Assembly (NCBI GenBank): GCA_035373905.1
Contig: DAOSOK010000005.1
Coordinates: 114,322-178,321, forward strand
Reading direction: 5' to 3'
From: Candidatus Ozemobacteraceae bacterium
Lineage (GTDB): Bacteria; Muiribacteriota; Ozemobacteria; Ozemobacterales; Ozemobacteraceae
Length of the DNA: 64,000 nt
Shown here: piece by piece, positions 43,247 through 51,343 of the stretch
Numbering within the stretch: the first letter of the stretch is position 1
Layout of the letters: each line of letters begins with the position of its first letter
Notes under the pieces: generated by a model
Seen by the model: only the letters and a program-made list of their open reading frames with translations
What the model was told of the DNA's origin: nothing
The model's database searches: none
Program-made: the position numbers and the translations under genes

Positions 43247-45658
43247 ATGACGGATCGTCACATTGGCCATGAACGGGCTGGCCCCGAACTCGTGCGGGTG
43301 TCGGTGCGGGACCTGGTTGAGTTCGTTATGCAGGCGGGGGATCTCGGCGGTGGGATGTTCGTTGGAGCGGGGCGGGCGGTGGCTGGGACGCGGGGGCATC
43401 AGCGGATTCAGAAGAGCCGACCGGCGGATTACGAGGCGGAGATCGCGGTTTCGTTCCGGGTTGTCACGCCTGAGGTCGAGCTCGAGATCAAGGGGCGGAT
43501 CGACGGGGTGTGGCGCGGGGCCGATCCGGTTGTCATCGACGAGATCAAGACCACGACGACGCCTCTCATGGAAATCACGGTTGAAAACCAGCCGCTGCAC
43601 TGGGGCCAGGCCAGGGTCTACGCGTATATGTTCGCGACGCAGCACAACCTCGAATGCATTGCCGTTCAGTTGACCTACCTGAACCTCGACACGCTCGAGA
43701 CGCTCGAACTGCGGCAGGAATACGCAGTCGCGGAGCTGAAAACGTTTTTCGGCGACCTGGTTTCACGATATCTCGTGTGGGCGCGAACGATGAACGAATG
43801 GCGGTCTGCTCGCGACGCCTCGATCGCGGGCCTCGCGTTTCCCTTCGCGGGTTACCGGGCGGGCCAGCGTGCGTTCGCGGTCGGCGTGTACCGAGCGATC
43901 GCCGATGGGGTGAACCTGTTCGCCCAGGCTCCGACGGGCATCGGGAAGACGGTCGCCACGCTGTTTCCGGCGCTGAAGGCGCTGGGCGGGGGCCTCGTGG
44001 CGAAGATCTTCTATCTCACGGCAAAAACCGTCGGAAGAAATGTCGCCGAAGACACGCTGAAAATGCTCGCGGGAATCGGCCTGCGGTGCAAGGTGCTGAC
44101 GCTGACGGCGAAGGAGAAGATCTGCTTTCTCGACACTCCCGACTGTCGGCCGGAAGCCTGCGAATATGCCCGCGGATACTTCGACCGCGTGAAGGATGCC
44201 CTGGAGGCGATCTTTCAGCGGGACTCCTTCAACCGGCCGGCGGTTGAGGAAGTCGCCCGGGCCCACCGGGTCTGCCCGTTCGAATTCTCGCTGTTTCTCT
44301 CGCTCTGGTCGGATGTCGTCATCGGCGACTTCAACTACGCGTTCGATCCCCGCGTGTATCTGCGCCGGTTCTTCGACCCGCCCCAGGATGAGTATGCATT
44401 CCTCGTCGACGAGGCCCATAACCTTCCGGACCGGGCGCGGGAGATGTTCTCGGCGGAGCTGCGGAAAAGCTGGTTCGCTGAGCTGAAGAAGCCGGTGAAG
44501 ATCCCCTACCCGGCGGTCGCGAGAGCACTCGCGAAGATCACCCCGCATTTCACGCGAGCCTCGCGGGAACTGTCGCAGGCCGTGCCGGCCGGGGACCGCC
44601 CGCCGGGCGTTGCCGCCGAGCCTCCCGAAGAGCTGGTGCAGGCACTCCGTCGGTTTCTGAAGGCCGCGGAGGCCTGTCTGACCGAACCGGAGCCGTCGGA
44701 AGCCCGCACGGCGCTTCTCGAGGTGTATTTCCGCGCCACGGCATTCGTGCGAGTGGCCGAGACGTTCGATGAACATTTTGTCTGCTATACGGAAGTCGAG
44801 GGTCGTGACGTGCGGATCAGGCTGTTTTGCCTCGATCCGTCGGATCTGCTCGCCGAAGCCCTGAAGCGTGCCCGCAGCACCGTCTTCTTCTCCGCGACGC
44901 TGCTTCCCATGAAGTATTTCTTCGAGATCCTGGGCGGCAGGAAGGGCGGAAACATGCCGGACCGCATTCTGCGTCTTCCCTCTCCGTTCGATCCCGCGCG
45001 CCTCAGATTGATGGTGCTTCCGCAGATCCGGACCGAGTTTCGGGTGCGCGACCAAAGCTACGAGTCGCTTGTCGACATCATTCGCGCGGCGGTCGCCGGT
45101 CGTCGGGGAAATTATATGGTATATTTCCCATCGTATAAATACATGAACGCCGTTCGTGAAATCTTCACGGCGAAATGCCGTGATATCCGGGTTCTGGAAC
45201 AATCTTCGGGAATGGATGAGGACGCCCGCGACGCATTTCTGAGGGAGTTCTCAGACGATGGATCTTCCACGCTCGTCGGCTTTGCTGTCATGGGAGGCAT
45301 TTTCGGCGAGGGGATCGACCTGCGCGGAGAGCGGTTGATCGGCTCGATCATCGTCGGGGTCGGGTTGCCCCAGATCTGCCTCGAGCGGGACCTGATCCGC
45401 GATTTTTTCGAGCGGAAGTCGGGAACGGGCTTCGAGTTCGCCTACCGGTATCCCGGCATGAACCGTGTCATGCAGGCGGCGGGCAGGGTCATCCGGACGG
45501 AGCGGGACCGCGGCATTGTCCTGCTGATCGACGAACGGTTCCTCCGGCACGGGTATCGGAGCCTGTTTCCGAGCGAGTGGTCGCATGCCCGGACGATCCG
45601 CTCGGTCGACACGCTGAAACAGGCGGTGACGGCCTTCTGGAACAACATAAATAGGTAG
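43247..45658 (+). CDS. PD-(D/E)XK nuclease fused to XPD/DinG-type Fe-S helicase
   Basis: 803 residues. The N-terminal region (1-190) carries a Cas4/RecB-like nuclease signature: GRID (Asp86), then IDEIKT (Glu99, Lys101). From about 200 an XPD/DinG superfamily-2 helicase follows: GQRAF Q-motif, Walker A APTGIGKT (228-235), DEAH at 388-391, and near the C-terminus GSIIVGVGLP and a Q-A-A-G-R-V-I-R motif VI. Four Cys (293, 300, 305, 343; C-x6-C-x4-C-x37-C) fit the XPD iron-sulfur cluster. Likely acts in DNA repair. It stands alone with a weak ribosome site. AT-rich island 45108-45142. Confidence 0.88.
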   Translation: MTDRHIGHERAGPELVRVSVRDLVEFVMQAGDLGGGMFVGAGRAVAGTRGHQRIQKSRPADYEAEIAVSFRVVTPEVELEIKGRIDGVWRGADPVVIDEIKTTTTPLMEITVENQPLHWGQARVYAYMFATQHNLECIAVQLTYLNLDTLETLELRQEYAVAELKTFFGDLVSRYLVWARTMNEWRSARDASIAGLAFPFAGYRAGQRAFAVGVYRAIADGVNLFAQAPTGIGKTVATLFPALKALGGGLVAKIFYLTAKTVGRNVAEDTLKMLAGIGLRCKVLTLTAKEKICFLDTPDCRPEACEYARGYFDRVKDALEAIFQRDSFNRPAVEEVARAHRVCPFEFSLFLSLWSDVVIGDFNYAFDPRVYLRRFFDPPQDEYAFLVDEAHNLPDRAREMFSAELRKSWFAELKKPVKIPYPAVARALAKITPHFTRASRELSQAVPAGDRPPGVAAEPPEELVQALRRFLKAAEACLTEPEPSEARTALLEVYFRATAFVRVAETFDEHFVCYTEVEGRDVRIRLFCLDPSDLLAEALKRARSTVFFSATLLPMKYFFEILGGRKGGNMPDRILRLPSPFDPARLRLMVLPQIRTEFRVRDQSYESLVDIIRAAVAGRRGNYMVYFPSYKYMNAVREIFTAKCRDIRVLEQSSGMDEDARDAFLREFSDDGSSTLVGFAVMGGIFGEGIDLRGERLIGSIIVGVGLPQICLERDLIRDFFERKSGTGFEFAYRYPGMNRVMQAAGRVIRTERDRGIVLLIDERFLRHGYRSLFPSEWSHARTIRSVDTLKQAVTAFWNNINR

Positions 45659-45660
45659 CG

Positions 45661-47100
45661 CTATAGAACGCTTTTTCTCGGGCCGATGATCTCGAAAATT
45701 TCGACTTCGCTCTGTTTTCCCTTGACCTTCTCGATCCCGAGACGCTGGACATCGAACAGATGGCTGATGGGCTGGCAGGTTCTGCCGGAGATGATGATGT
45801 GCGTATGGGAGCCGTTTTTCGAGAGATCCTCGAGGCGTGCGGCCGTATTCACCGGGTCGCCGATGACGGTGTACTCGATCCTTCCCTGCGAAGAGCCGAT
45901 GATGCCCGCCACGGCGATGCCCGTGTTGATGCCGATGCCGGCCTGGATGGTGAACAGGCCGGCCTGCTCGCGCCGCTGATTGAACCGGCGCAGTTCCTCG
46001 GTCATGTCGAGGGCCGCCTGAACCGCCCGCAGTTCGTCGTCGTTTCCCTCGTCGGGGTAGAACACCGCCATGATCGAGTCGCCGATGAACTTGTCGACGA
46101 CGCCCCCGTGTCGTTCGATTGCCCCGGCCATGGCCTCCAGGAACCCGTTGAGCATCGTCACGACCGCCTGGGGCGGATGGACTTCGGTGATCGCGGTGAA
46201 CGAGCGGATGTCGGAGAACAGCACGGTGACCTTGCGCTCCCGGCCCTCGGCATCCTGCCCGCGAAGATCGTTTCGAACGACGTTGCAGACGCTCTCGGAC
46301 ACGAATCTGGAAAGGCGCATCTTCTCCTGGAGGTGCTGGACCATCTCGTTGAACTTGTGCGCGACGACGCCGATCTCGTCCCCCGAAAGAACCGGGAACC
46401 GGAAGGTCAGGTCGCCCGCGCCGATCGTCGCAATGCCGGTCATCAGGGTGTCCAGCCCCCGGGTCATGAGGCTGGAGAAGCGGTTTGCCGTCAGAAGGCT
46501 GAGGAGGAGCCCGATGATCACCAGGAGGGCCGTCCGCCACACGATCGATGCCCGGACGCGATCCCTGAGAACGGCATTCTGGCTTGCATCGACGATCCCC
46601 ACGACGGTTCCGGACGCGTTCCGGATCGGTGCGTAGGCGGTCTTCCAGTACCCATACATGTCGGATTCACCCGGGGAAAGGGACGGAGTGCCGTCCCAGG
46701 CTTTCAGCATGGCTGGAGTGATGTCGAAGATGGGATACCCCATGCAGAACGTGCCGGCAAGATGGTTGTGACCGTCGGCGACGGAGATGAAGTAATCACG
46801 CTTCTTCCGGTAGACGGCCAGCCAGGAAAACCGTGAGGCCTGCTGTGCCTTCTTCAGGAACGACCGCAAGTCCAGACAATACGGATCATCGTCGGACTCG
46901 ATGGCCGCGAGCCTGTCGGGATCGATCGCAAGCGCCACCTGTGCGGCCTGCGACAGGAGATGCTCGTTCAATTCGCTTTCATATGCTTCTTCGACGTGGC
47001 GAAAAGTGAGGACGCTGCAGGCGAGCCCCGCAAGAACGACGAGGGAGCTGAACAGGAGAAAGACCTTCCATCTCAGTCGAAGCGGTCCTGAGTGCCACAT
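45661..47100 (-). CDS. Membrane class III adenylate cyclase with HAMP domain
   Basis: 479 residues. Span at about 10-32, an extracytoplasmic sensor domain (about 35-180), a second span (VWRTALLVIIGLLLSLLTA), HAMP (about 210-262) and a class III cyclase domain. Both metal Asp residues are present (VLFSDIRSF, IGDSIMAVF), with the purine-binding Lys (DKFIGD) and the transition-state Asn/Arg pair (NTAARLEDL), so it should be active and ATP-specific. ATG 47100 follows GTGAGGA; earlier in-frame starts fall in the upstream gene. It lies 11 bases after the NHL lipoprotein stop, so the two are an operon. It converges on the helicase gene with two bases between stops. Confidence 0.92.
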   Translation of the reverse strand: MWHSGPLRLRWKVFLLFSSLVVLAGLACSVLTFRHVEEAYESELNEHLLSQAAQVALAIDPDRLAAIESDDDPYCLDLRSFLKKAQQASRFSWLAVYRKKRDYFISVADGHNHLAGTFCMGYPIFDITPAMLKAWDGTPSLSPGESDMYGYWKTAYAPIRNASGTVVGIVDASQNAVLRDRVRASIVWRTALLVIIGLLLSLLTANRFSSLMTRGLDTLMTGIATIGAGDLTFRFPVLSGDEIGVVAHKFNEMVQHLQEKMRLSRFVSESVCNVVRNDLRGQDAEGRERKVTVLFSDIRSFTAITEVHPPQAVVTMLNGFLEAMAGAIERHGGVVDKFIGDSIMAVFYPDEGNDDELRAVQAALDMTEELRRFNQRREQAGLFTIQAGIGINTGIAVAGIIGSSQGRIEYTVIGDPVNTAARLEDLSKNGSHTHIIISGRTCQPISHLFDVQRLGIEKVKGKQSEVEIFEIIGPRKSVL

Positions 47101-47111
47101 GTGATCGATCC

Positions 47112-48149
47112 TCACCGATGAACGGCGCCGGTCGCACGGACCCAATTCCCGTCCGCGTCGAACACGTGTATGCAGGAATGAAACGCATCGGCGACCAGCA
47201 GTTCGCGCCGAGACTCCGCGTATGCCAGCCCGCCGAGCTGGAAAAACCGGCCTTTTCCGGCCGAGGCATCGGGAATACGCGGAACGAGCGCCTTCCGGAA
47301 ACGCCAGTCGGCATCGAATACCGAAACCCGCATGGTCTCGAGCTCGGAACAGTAGAAATTCCCGGCACGATCTCGGCAGACGAACTGGGGAAACCGGACG
47401 CGGCCTTCCTCCTCTCCCGCTTCGACGACCGTTCGCAGAAAGGTTCCGTCGGGCCCGAAGAGCCGGAGACAGCTGTTGAAGGTATCGACGATGAGCATGT
47501 TCCCGTCGGGAAGCAGGCAGATGTCTTGGGGAAAATGGAGCTCACCGTTCTTGCGGCCGAACCTGCCGAATGTCGCCAGTGGTTGCCCGTCGCGGCGAAC
47601 CCGTGTGAGTCTTGCCGTGTCGCCATCCGCGACGATGAGATCGCCGCCGGGCAAGGCCTGGAGTTGGAGAGGGAACTGAAGGGCCCTGTCGCGACCTTCC
47701 CAGACGATGCGATGAACTTGGTTCCCGTCGAAGTCAAAGAAGAGGATCTGGGAGATCTGGACGAGATCGGCATCATGTTTCGGACCGCCCGGAGTTCCCC
47801 GGGTTCGGTTGGCCACGGCAAATTCGGACGGGCCGGTGACTTCGAGACCCCAGAGAGGGAATTCTGTCGGATCGACGCCGGGAATGCGTAGCTCGCGTGA
47901 GTTTCGAAAATCGAGGTCCGAGATCAGGATCCGGCGGTTCCCGGTGTCCAGGATGAGGAGTCGCGTCTCGTCGCCCGTCAGTCGAAGTGTCGTGGGGCGA
48001 TTCAGCATGTGGGGTTCCCGTCCGCAGCCTGTGGCAAAGGGAACGAGCAGGACGGCGAGAAACAGCAACCAGCCGACGCGCCCCCCGCTTCTCGGGAGAA
48101 CGGTATGGCCGCATCTGGAGAACTTTCCTCTCGGTGACGCCCCGTCCAT
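47112..48149 (-). CDS. NHL-repeat lipoprotein
   Basis: 345 residues. Signal sequence with lipobox PFATGC (Cys42), then at least five NHL-type beta-propeller repeats (for example FPLQLQALPGGDLIVADGDT, FPQDICLLPDGNMLIVDTFN, RFPQFVCRDRAGNFYCSELE). Such propellers usually bind proteins or polymers outside the membrane. It precedes the membrane adenylate cyclase in the same transcript, so it may deliver a signal to the cyclase sensor domain (inference). ATG follows AGAGGA. Confidence 0.85.
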   Translation of the reverse strand: MDGASPRGKFSRCGHTVLPRSGGRVGWLLFLAVLLVPFATGCGREPHMLNRPTTLRLTGDETRLLILDTGNRRILISDLDFRNSRELRIPGVDPTEFPLWGLEVTGPSEFAVANRTRGTPGGPKHDADLVQISQILFFDFDGNQVHRIVWEGRDRALQFPLQLQALPGGDLIVADGDTARLTRVRRDGQPLATFGRFGRKNGELHFPQDICLLPDGNMLIVDTFNSCLRLFGPDGTFLRTVVEAGEEEGRVRFPQFVCRDRAGNFYCSELETMRVSVFDADWRFRKALVPRIPDASAGKGRFFQLGGLAYAESRRELLVADAFHSCIHVFDADGNWVRATGAVHR

Positions 48150-48156
48150 CGATCCT

Positions 48157-48196
48157 CTCTTTTCATCAAATTAGTGAGAAAAGAGGGGGGAGTCAA
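48157..48196 (-). promoter_or_regulatory. Promoter with overlapping inverted repeat for the NHL/cyclase operon
   Basis: Minus strand: TTGACT (48196-48191), 17-base spacer, TAATTT (48173-48168). An 8-bp inverted repeat CTCTTTTC (48157-48164) / GAAAAGAG (48178-48185) flanks the -10, the usual place for an operator. Confidence 0.5.
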
Positions 48197-48254
48197 GTTT
48201 CGCTTTTCAAGCGCAGGAGAGATCGGGCGGTGATCGGGCTGTGAAACCCCGGGA

Positions 48255-49403
48255 TCAGATCCATTCGGGAACGACGAGCTTGCCTGCGGCGCGAAGCCTT
48301 TCGATCAGCAGGGTGATGATGGCGGAACGGCGCATGATGCCGCGCTGGCGGAACGCGATATCCTCGTGGCCCGCGTTGGTGGCCCGGCCGATCAGAATGT
48401 TGATGCGGTCGGCGGAGCGCAGGGCCTGGCAGAGCTGCGTGACGCCGGTGTCCGGCTCGTATTCGACGGGGTCGGCCTCGAGGATGTTGAACACCTGGTT
48501 CAGCGTCACCGCGCCTTCCGTCACGAGATCGACCCCTTCCAGACGATATGCCGGCGGCGCGATCAGGCTTTGCCCGGCGGGTTCCATGCCGAGCGGCCTG
48601 CCGAGCCGGCGCGCGACGATCTGGGCCGTCGTGGCGCCGCAGACGATGTGCATGCCGGGCATCCGCAGGAAGCGGCCCGCGGTTTCCCCGTCGAGACGCT
48701 GGTCGGCGGGCGGTCCTGTAAATATATTGATAACGATACCGGTTCTCACCCGCGCGAGCAGGGTGGTGCAGTCGTCGCCGAAGGGGCCTTCCCAGTAGAT
48801 GCGGGCCTGATCGTGCACGAGCCCGGCCATCTCGCTCATGGAGCGCCCCTCCGCGCGGCATTCGTCGAGATATCGTCTCACGCCTTCGGTGCTCCAGCCG
48901 AGCTTGATCGTTTTCCCGATGCCCGCCTGGGTGATACCGTCGCTCATCAGCATGATTCCTTCGCCGGGCTCCAGGAACAGGCCGGTTTCCCCGACGAGCT
49001 CGGTTTCGAGGGCGATAGTGCGCATCTGGAGGGCAACGGCGGCGTTGCGCGTCAGATACAGTGGCGTGGGCATCTCGTAGGAGAGAACCGTCGCCTCGCC
49101 GGTGTTGAGAAGGCGGATGGCGCTCAGAACGGCATAGGGAAGATCGGTGCCGCGCGCCTCGTGCATCGTGTGGACGACGCGCGAGAACGCCTGGCGCATC
49201 GAAAAACCCCGGCGCAGGAGTTCGGTCATTCGGGAAACCGCCATCCGGGCCGCGACGGCCGCTTTCACGCCCGAGCCGAGACCGTCGGAAAGCAGGATCG
49301 TCGTGGCTTCCGGCGTCCGCTCGACGCTCCAGACGTCGCCGCAGGCCGCGGCGCGCTTTTTGGCGGAGCTTGCCGCGTCTACTTCGACGTGAAGATATCC
49401 CAT
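48255..49403 (-). CDS. SpoIIE-type phosphatase of the hydrogenase cluster
   Basis: 382 residues, soluble. Residues 1-200 are a short PP2C/SpoIIE domain (SDGLGSGVKAAVAARMAV, EGIMLMSDGITQAG, FGDDCTTLLARV). The C-terminal 180 residues are a separate unrecognised domain (GMHIVCGATTAQIVARRLGR; INILIGRATNAGHEDIAF). The gene overlaps the sensory hydrogenase homologue by 25 bp. PP2C phosphatases beside sensory [FeFe]-hydrogenases are known in anaerobes and are thought to relay hydrogen or redox status. Its phosphoprotein target is not in this operon. AT-rich island VINIFTG at 48719-48740. Confidence 0.85.
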   Translation of the reverse strand: MGYLHVEVDAASSAKKRAAACGDVWSVERTPEATTILLSDGLGSGVKAAVAARMAVSRMTELLRRGFSMRQAFSRVVHTMHEARGTDLPYAVLSAIRLLNTGEATVLSYEMPTPLYLTRNAAVALQMRTIALETELVGETGLFLEPGEGIMLMSDGITQAGIGKTIKLGWSTEGVRRYLDECRAEGRSMSEMAGLVHDQARIYWEGPFGDDCTTLLARVRTGIVINIFTGPPADQRLDGETAGRFLRMPGMHIVCGATTAQIVARRLGRPLGMEPAGQSLIAPPAYRLEGVDLVTEGAVTLNQVFNILEADPVEYEPDTGVTQLCQALRSADRINILIGRATNAGHEDIAFRQRGIMRRSAIITLLIERLRAAGKLVVPEWI

Positions 49404-51187
49404 GGTGCGAACCGGTTCCGTTCCGCCCCTTTCTCGTCTGGTTCCTTCATGCCGGGAGCATCACTCACGAGCCGGAGGAGATTCTCGACCAGCTCTTCGC
49501 CCCGGGCGCTGCTTTCGCCGAGCAGTTTCGCCATCTGCTGGGCCATGTCGACCTGATGGGTCAGGAGTTCGCGGGCCTGCGAGATCGTCTGAAGCCGCAG
49601 GTCGTCGAGTTGCTCGCGACTCTTCTGGGCCATGGTGACGTTCACGAAGATGCCGACGATCTGTCTCTCGTCGCGCAGCGGATACACGATCTGGTGGGCG
49701 ACGAGATTGTAGCGTTCGTGCCGAACCGTCGTTTCGATGAGGTGTTCGGCGCCGGTCAGGACCTTTTCGAACGGCTCGGGATCCATCAGGACCGAGATAT
49801 GCTTGCCCAGCACCCCTTCGGAACAGTAGAAAAAGCGTCGGAATGCCGGGTTCATGCTGATGACGCGGAGCTGCTCGTCGCACATGACGATCCCGTTCGG
49901 ACTCGTTTCGATGATGCGGTCCGTGCGCTGTTCCGCGAGCCGGCGCATCCAGGGAATGCACATCTCGGCTTCGGCCATGCCCTGGATGACGGCGATCGCC
50001 TTGTCGCGGCACGAGGGATACCCGCAGGCGCCGCAGTTGAGCTGGTCTTCGGGCGCCGCCTTGCCGGTCGTCTCGAGCACCTTCCGGATTTTCTCCTCGG
50101 TGATTTCAATATCGATATCTTTATATTCTGGTCCATACTGCGCCGACGTGTCGGAATCAGCTTCCCGACTGCCCGGAACCGTTCCCGGGGCCGCCGCGGC
50201 GTAGCTCAGGACGCCGTCGCGCCGCGTGAGAAGGGGGCGGTCCCCCGGCATCGCTGGGCCGTTGACGCAGCCCTGGTTGCAGAACAGCGGCTCGACGATC
50301 CTCGGCCCTTTCGTCTTCGTGATGCCGTCGAGCAGACGTTTCACGTCGTCGATGCCGCTGACGGCGACGATGTCGGAAACGAGCGCGTCGGCGCCCAGCG
50401 CCGCCGTCCTGGTCAGGCCGCCCGGGAGTGGGAAGAGCCGGGCGTCGCCCGCCGGTTCGTCGTCGAACCGGCTCTCTTCGAGCCGGTCGAGCCTGATGTT
50501 CTCCCGCTCGAACCACTGCCGGAGCTCCTCGAACGTGAGCACGCAGTCGACGATGCCGGCGAGGTCGGGACGGTCGGCCTCGGCCTTCTTGGCGACGCAC
50601 GGGCCGATGAAAACGACGTGATCGGCGCCGCCCGGCTGGTTTTTGAGCATGCGGGCATGAGCGATCATCGGCGAACTGACGGGCGTCAACGCGTCGACGA
50701 GTTCGGTTCTATATTTTATTATATAATGTACGAACGCCGGACAGGCGGTGCAGAGATGCGGGCGATTCGGCTCCCGGGCCGCGGCGGCAGCCGTCGCCTG
50801 GGCGGTGGGGTAGGCGCCGACCGATGTCTCGGCGACCCGGGCGAAACCGAGCGCCCGCAGGGCCGACGGGATGCGGCGTTGTTCCCACGGCGAATACAGC
50901 GCGACGAACGAGGGGGCGAGACTGACGGCGACGTTCTTCGATTCCCGGACGAGCCGGATCGCCCGCTCGAGATCGGAACGGTAGGTCTTCGCGTGCTGCG
51001 GGCACTCCCGGATACAGGTGCCGCAGGCGATGCACCGGTCGGCCACGACCGAGGCCTGCCCGTTCTCCATACGGATCGCCTTGACGGGGCAGACGCGCAG
51101 GCACCGGTAACAGTCCCGGCACCGCGCCTTGTTCGTGAACACCACCTGGCCCGGAGTAGCCGCTCGATCCCGTTCCATATCGTTCAT
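49379..51187 (-). CDS. hydS: Sensory [FeFe]-hydrogenase homologue with PAS domain (HydS type)
   Basis: 602 residues. Two [4Fe-4S] ferredoxin motifs (CRDCYRCLRVCP, CIACGTCIRECP) lead into an H-cluster domain with altered signatures: L1 TACPAF (the proton-transfer Cys before the ligand Cys is Ala), L2 GPCVAKKAE, L3 EPLFCNQGCVNG. A further Fe-S motif CGACGYPSC and a PAS domain follow (about 430-540, SPNGIVMCDEQLRVISMNPA), then a helical tail. Loss of the catalytic proton Cys with retained cluster ligands fits the sensory group C enzymes. It overlaps the phosphatase gene. AT-rich islands at 50107-50135 and 50708-50732. Confidence 0.88.
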   Translation of the reverse strand: MNDMERDRAATPGQVVFTNKARCRDCYRCLRVCPVKAIRMENGQASVVADRCIACGTCIRECPQHAKTYRSDLERAIRLVRESKNVAVSLAPSFVALYSPWEQRRIPSALRALGFARVAETSVGAYPTAQATAAAAAREPNRPHLCTACPAFVHYIIKYRTELVDALTPVSSPMIAHARMLKNQPGGADHVVFIGPCVAKKAEADRPDLAGIVDCVLTFEELRQWFERENIRLDRLEESRFDDEPAGDARLFPLPGGLTRTAALGADALVSDIVAVSGIDDVKRLLDGITKTKGPRIVEPLFCNQGCVNGPAMPGDRPLLTRRDGVLSYAAAAPGTVPGSREADSDTSAQYGPEYKDIDIEITEEKIRKVLETTGKAAPEDQLNCGACGYPSCRDKAIAVIQGMAEAEMCIPWMRRLAEQRTDRIIETSPNGIVMCDEQLRVISMNPAFRRFFYCSEGVLGKHISVLMDPEPFEKVLTGAEHLIETTVRHERYNLVAHQIVYPLRDERQIVGIFVNVTMAQKSREQLDDLRLQTISQARELLTHQVDMAQQMAKLLGESSARGEELVENLLRLVSDAPGMKEPDEKGAERNRFAPWDIFTSK

Positions 51188-51278
51188 TCCCCCATCATAT
51201 CAATATCCGCCACATCAGGAGAACAGCCTTCACTGCCGGAACGCGGGCGGATCACGATCCGCTGCCCTCCTGACGTGG

Positions 51279-51299
51279 GGGCGGGTTTGAAACCCGCCC
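51279..51299. repeat. GGGCGGGTTT palindrome, copy 2
   Basis: GGGCGGGTTT-G-AAACCCGCCC, perfect 10-bp arms, between the hydA 3' end and the next gene of the operon. Same core as 25450-25476. Confidence 0.7.
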
Positions 51300-51343
51300 G
51301 TGAGGCACACGACCGTGAATCGTTCGATGTTCACGTTGTCCCG

